Source: CAVQNQ01 sp964427655
GTDB taxonomy: Bacteria > Acidobacteriota > Terriglobia > Bryobacterales > Bryobacteraceae
DNA length: 9,040 nucleotides
Assembly: GCA_964427655.1 (NCBI GenBank)
Contig: CAYRWE010000205.1
Coordinates: forward strand, 1-9,040
Reading direction: 5' to 3'
Part shown: piece after piece, positions 6,446 to 9,040 of the stretch
Numbering within the stretch: the first letter of the stretch is position 1
Layout of the letters: each line of letters starts with the position of its first letter
Notes under the pieces: model-generated
What the model was told of the DNA's origin: nothing
The model's input: only the letters and a program-made list of their open reading frames with translations
The model's database searches: none
Translations under genes and position numbers: made by a program

Positions 6446-6574
6446 TGCGCCCACCCGCAACCGGGCCGCCGCAGCGGTCAGCACCCCGACCGAGCCGGAC
6501 GACGACGGCGAGCTCCGCCAAGAACCGCGCCGTCGCCGCCGGCACCAGGACAGACCCCGATCAGGAGACCACCC
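6446..6574 (+). other. 129-nt gap between primase and resolvase genes
   Basis: This is the only sizeable gap in the operon. It is GC-rich. I see no convincing promoter, terminator or gene; two short open frames here (from ATG 6432 and ATG 6445) run on into the resolvase gene in other frames and are not supported. Confidence 0.5.
6563..6567 (+). promoter_or_regulatory. Ribosome binding site for the resolvase gene
   Basis: AGGAG lies seven bases before ATG 6575. It fixes the start even though the first 28 residues (Ala/Pro-rich) precede the conserved fold. Confidence 0.7.
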
Positions 6575-7117
6575 ATGGCATCCGCGACTCTGATCGCGCC
6601 GGCGCCCGATGCAAGCCGCGCTCCCACAACACCGCCACTCGTTCTCGCCGACCGTTCCGTGCTGGCGCTCGACCTTGGTACGACCACCGGCTGGGCGCTG
6701 CGCACCGGCGACGGCCGGATCACTTCCGGCACGCTGACCTTCAAGCCGAGCCGGTTCGAGGGCGGCGGCATGCGCTACTTACGCTTCCGCCGCTGGCTGG
6801 CTGAGATCGCCGATCTGGCAGACGGGCTCGGCCGCATCGCGTTCGAAGAGGTCAGATCCCATGCGGGCACCGACGCGGCGCACATTTATGGCGCGTTCCT
6901 CGGCCACCTGACGGCCTGGTGTGAGGAGCGTGCGATCCCCTACGAGGGCGTGCCGGTTGGCACCATCAAGCGGTTTGCGACCGGCAAGGGCAACGCGGGA
7001 AAAGAGGCCGTCATTGCAGCGATCAAGGCCCGTGGCTTTGCGCCGGCCGACGACAATGAGGCCGACGCGCTGGCACTGCTGCTCTGGGCCACCGAGGCGC
7101 AGGGACGCGCGGCATGA
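6575..7117 (+). CDS. RuvC-like Holliday junction resolvase, phage type
   Basis: This 180-residue protein has an RNase H-like fold of the RuvC family. Strand 1 carries the first catalytic Asp in VLALDLGTTTGWAL (D33). Strand 4 ends in IAFEEV with E91/E92. The last helix has the acidic cluster ADDNEADALALLLW (D159, D160, E162, D164), giving the D-E-D/D set that binds two metal ions. The motif HIYGAFLGHLTAWCEE and VPVGTIKRFATGKGNAGKEAV, with basic residues, match phage RuvC-like resolvases, where the second part forms the junction-binding region. The enzyme would cut branched DNA made during phage recombination or replication before packaging. It follows the primase gene by 129 nt and overlaps the next gene by ATGA. 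The Ala/Pro-rich first 28 residues are likely disordered. Specificity for four-way junctions is inferred from the family, not visible here. Confidence 0.87.
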   Translation: MASATLIAPAPDASRAPTTPPLVLADRSVLALDLGTTTGWALRTGDGRITSGTLTFKPSRFEGGGMRYLRFRRWLAEIADLADGLGRIAFEEVRSHAGTDAAHIYGAFLGHLTAWCEERAIPYEGVPVGTIKRFATGKGNAGKEAVIAAIKARGFAPADDNEADALALLLWATEAQGRAA

Positions 7118-7341
7118 ACCTGCCGGGCGCCCCGCGGCCGCCCCGCTCGTGCCTGGACGTTGCCCGCACGGCAACCGACGCGGCCACGCTCGACGCCTTC
7201 CGCCGGCGTGCCTGGCATGACCAGGGCATCGCTGCCCTCCGCATCACCGACATCACCGACCCCTGGCTGCGCCAGGCGGTCACCAACGAGGCAACGCGGC
7301 GCTGGGGGCCGCGAGGAGGAGGACACAACCATGGCCGCTAA
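7114..7341 (+). CDS. Small hypothetical phage protein (75 residues)
   Basis: I do not assign a function. The ATG overlaps the resolvase stop as ATGA, and the 3' end overlaps the next gene by 11 bp, a layout that favours a real coupled gene. Residues 20-70 look helical, with ATLDAFRRRAWHDQGIAALRI followed by ITDPWLRQAVTNEATRRWG. The 'RRxAWxxQG' and 'DxWLRQAxxNEAxRRxG' pattern is familiar to me from small proteins next to replication genes in alphaproteobacterial phages. The protein is basic overall, without Cys pairs or membrane segments. The Gly/His-rich end is encoded by the next gene's ribosome site and start region. Nucleic-acid binding is possible but unproven. Confidence 0.62.
   Translation: MNLPGAPRPPRSCLDVARTATDAATLDAFRRRAWHDQGIAALRITDITDPWLRQAVTNEATRRWGPRGGGHNHGR
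7314..7322 (+). promoter_or_regulatory. Strong ribosome binding site for the gene at 7331
   Basis: AGGAGGAGG lies eight bases before ATG 7331, inside the end of the preceding gene. It is the strongest Shine-Dalgarno in the window and decides ATG 7331 over the in-frame start at 7160. Confidence 0.75.
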
Positions 7342-7882
7342 GCGGAAGGCGAAGCAAAGCCCGGTTCAGCTGGACGATCTGTCCAAGCCGACCGCCTGGC
7401 GCATGCAGCACGGCGGCTTCGACCCGAGCATGGACACCGACCCGGACACCGGCGCGGTCGTCAGCCACCGGCGTGCGGTGGACACGCTCGGTCTGATGTA
7501 CGCGAACGGCACCATCACGCCGACCATGCACGATGCCGGCGTCATCTTCCGCAGCCTGTTCCGCACCGCCGCGCTGGATGGCATGCCAACGTCGCGACTG
7601 CTGCGGGTCTCGGCCACCGGCACGGACGCCGCCTCGGTACGGCAGACCGATGCGCGACACCGCGTTGCCGCCGCGCTGGATGCGCTGGGTGGCCACACCA
7701 GCCCAGCCGGCTCCTGTGCGTGGTTCGTGCTCGGGGAGGAGTTCTCGCTGCGGACTTGGGCGACACGGCGTGCCTGGTGCGGCAAGCCAATCCACGGGCC
7801 AATGGCGCAGGGCGTGCTGGTGGCAACCCTCGGCACGCTGGCGATGCACTTCGGCCTGACACCGCGCCCCGGTGCGGCGTGA
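7331..7882 (+). CDS. DUF6456-like phage protein of unknown role
   Basis: This 183-residue protein begins with a Lys-rich end (MAAKRKAKQ), then a helical middle with RAVDTLGLMYANGTITPTMHDAGVIFRSLFRTAAL, then RLLRVSATG and a C-terminal half with RHRVAAALDALGGHTSPAGSCAWFVLGEE, LRTWATRR and AQGVLVATLGTLAMHFGL. The pattern of an aged-residue helix, 'ALDALGG..SPAGSCAW.VLG', and a last helix ending HFGL/HYGL matches DUF6456-type proteins found in alphaproteobacterial prophages and some regulators. Its basic N-terminus and helices would fit a DNA-binding or regulatory protein, but I see no clear helix-turn-helix. It is the last plus-strand gene and ends 20 nt from the convergent DUF4268 gene, with no visible terminator between them. 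Confidence 0.68.
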   Translation: MAAKRKAKQSPVQLDDLSKPTAWRMQHGGFDPSMDTDPDTGAVVSHRRAVDTLGLMYANGTITPTMHDAGVIFRSLFRTAALDGMPTSRLLRVSATGTDAASVRQTDARHRVAAALDALGGHTSPAGSCAWFVLGEEFSLRTWATRRAWCGKPIHGPMAQGVLVATLGTLAMHFGLTPRPGAA

Positions 7883-7902
7883 CTGATCTTGGCGTGAGGT
7901 GC

Positions 7903-8889
7903 CTACGGTGCTGCCGGACTGGCGTCTGGGGAACCCGCCATGCCTATGGCGGACTTCAGACGGGGCCCAAACACCGCCTTGAATTTCAGCAGCCGTTGGA
8001 TCAGCCACTCGCGGATCTCTTCGTCGTGAGCCGTCGCATAAGCAATTGAGGTATTGTCACGGACAACTGAGATACGGGAAGCACGCCTGTTGTCGAGTCT
8101 CTCCCATACTAACGACTCGACAACTTCCGCTTGCAAGGCGATCTCGTCAGACTTCAGCGCATCGAAAATTGCCTTATTCTTCACTGCGTCACCAACGTCG
8201 ATATATAGTTCGACACGCAGCCTATTACCAGATGGGAAAGTCGCCCCGTAAGTGATACCATTCGTGCCACTAGAGAATGAATACCAGTTCTGCGGCTGAG
8301 CTACTTTGGCGTTTGTAAATTTGTACTTTTCTCGAAGATCGTCTATCAAGCCTTGATAAAACTCTTGATACGCAATGGTGTTGTCGGATGCCGACTTGCC
8401 GGCAGATGCGGCGGTAGTCTTCGCCCAGGCATTCGGTGACGCAGCCAGCTTGAACACGACCGCCGGGAGAGAGCCCGAGATGCGGATCACTTCGAGGGCT
8501 ATCATGAAGAAGTCGAGGGTCTCGCGCGTGTGCCGGTTCAGGAAGTCGATCGCTTCCCGGTGCTCTTCCCGGACTTTCGGCGCGATCCACACGATAACTG
8601 CAGCATCCAGGCCCGCTGCGTAAGTTATCAGCTGGCCGAGGTGCCCGTGATCTGTTTGGGCCAGCTGGTTCTCTATGATGACGCGCCTACCGCTTCCGGT
8701 ATCACGGGCCTCAATGTCACACGCGAAAGATCCCACCGACGCTTCGGTCTTCACGAGTTCTAGGTCGAGGCCCAATGTCTCTCCGAGTAGCGCGAGGTTC
8801 TCTCCAAGCCAGGGAGTGAAGTCCACGGCTTCCATCGCCCAGATGGACTTGGGATCAACATACTCGAGCTTTCCTAACGGTATCGTCAC
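7903..8889 (-). CDS. DUF4268 protein with PD-(D/E)XK-like nuclease domain
   Basis: This 328-residue protein has two parts. Residues about 20-135 look like a PD-(D/E)XK fold: W27-x2-E30-N31 on helix 1, SFACDIEAR with D58, VIIENQLAQTDHGHLGQLITY with E73-N74-Q75, and TDHxHLGQL on the following helix. Gln75 replaces the usual Lys, a variant known in some families of the fold. Residues about 165-310 match DUF4268: YQEFYQGLIDDLREKY, WYSFSSGTNGITYGATF, LRVELYID, VWERLDNRRASRI, and a final helix. Proteins of this kind are common accessory genes of mobile elements and are suspected nucleases or defence factors; no activity is shown here. The start is GTG with AAGAGGG eight bases upstream. It faces the operon, and its sequence is visibly more AT-rich than the rest, suggesting separate acquisition. 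Confidence 0.82.
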   Translation of the reverse strand: MTIPLGKLEYVDPKSIWAMEAVDFTPWLGENLALLGETLGLDLELVKTEASVGSFACDIEARDTGSGRRVIIENQLAQTDHGHLGQLITYAAGLDAAVIVWIAPKVREEHREAIDFLNRHTRETLDFFMIALEVIRISGSLPAVVFKLAASPNAWAKTTAASAGKSASDNTIAYQEFYQGLIDDLREKYKFTNAKVAQPQNWYSFSSGTNGITYGATFPSGNRLRVELYIDVGDAVKNKAIFDALKSDEIALQAEVVESLVWERLDNRRASRISVVRDNTSIAYATAHDEEIREWLIQRLLKFKAVFGPRLKSAIGMAGSPDASPAAP

Positions 8890-8897
8890 GACAGCCG

Positions 8898-8904
8898 CCC
8901 TCTT
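8898..8904 (-). promoter_or_regulatory. Ribosome binding site for the DUF4268 gene
   Basis: On the minus strand AAGAGGG lies eight bases before the GTG start at 8889, supporting that start. Confidence 0.6.
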
Positions 8905-9040
8905 GCCGGCGACAAGTCTGGGGCCTGCTTCGATCTAGGTCCAGAGGGAGTTGATAACGATCCGATCGCCGGGTGGCGTAGCAGCACTGTTACAATTCAC
9001 CCCATGGCGGCCCGCGAATCGATGATCGTAGAATCCTCCC
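8905..9040. other. Upstream region of the DUF4268 gene, no gene seen
   Basis: This stretch should hold the DUF4268 promoter on the minus strand, but I find no well-spaced -35/-10 pair. On the plus strand TACAAT (8991-8996) resembles a -10 box and is followed by ATG 9004, open to the window edge for 12 codons, without a Shine-Dalgarno or a good -35. I do not call a gene or a promoter. Confidence 0.4.

Noticed and set aside
6432..6593. Small frame between primase and resolvase genes (53 codons)
   Set aside because: It overlaps both neighbours, is Arg-rich as expected of random GC-rich sequence, and lacks a ribosome site.
6445..6804. ATG overlapping the primase stop as TGATG
   Set aside because: The frame runs far into the well-supported resolvase gene and encodes low-complexity Arg/Pro/His-rich sequence.
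7160..7330. Longer start for the DUF6456-like gene
   Set aside because: The in-frame extension would overlap nearly all of the small gene at 7114-7341, while ATG 7331 has the strongest ribosome site in the window.
9004..9040. Possible gene start at the right edge
   Set aside because: Only 12 codons are visible, there is no ribosome site, and the TACAAT upstream lacks a spaced -35 box.

Overview
The window looks like the early replication and recombination module of a prophage or related mobile element in a GC-rich alphaproteobacterium. Host type is inferred from base composition, from proteins resembling those of alphaproteobacterial phages, and from a GANTC-rich repeat array; GANTC is the CcrM methylation site in that class. 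No integrase, structural gene, tRNA, insertion sequence or CRISPR array is visible, so the type and borders of the element are unknown.

Layout: positions 1-7882 hold a tightly packed plus-strand gene series. It runs: the C-terminal end of a RecA-like/AAA_24 ATPase; a DUF669-like protein with a Pro/Ala-rich tail; a DUF6511-type zinc-finger protein ending in an SSB-like tip; a Cas4-like Fe-S PD-(D/E)XK nuclease; an SF1B RecD/Dda-like helicase; a 981-residue Toprim primase with a helicase-like ATPase domain; a RuvC-like resolvase; a small unknown protein; and a DUF6456-like protein. Several junctions overlap (GTGA, ATGA, 8 and 11 bp) and several starts are GTG or TTG, suggesting one translationally coupled operon.

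Together the genes could pair strands (ATPase), resect ends (nuclease), unwind (helicase), prime (primase) and resolve junctions (RuvC-like). No DNA polymerase is encoded here, so the element would need a host polymerase or one encoded outside the window.

The most unusual part is the 3' end of the primase gene, about 6154-6415. It holds eleven copies of the nonamer GGGGAGTCT in both orientations. Each copy carries a GANTC site. Within it lie a 31-nt-arm inverted repeat, a short perfect hairpin, a 28-nt alternating purine-pyrimidine tract and a four-run G-quadruplex motif. I infer a cis-acting DNA element, possibly a replication origin or methylation-sensitive switch, embedded in coding sequence.

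At 7903-8889 a minus-strand DUF4268 protein with a PD-(D/E)XK-like N-terminus converges on the operon. It is visibly more AT-rich and looks like separately acquired cargo. The last 150 bases hold no gene I can support.
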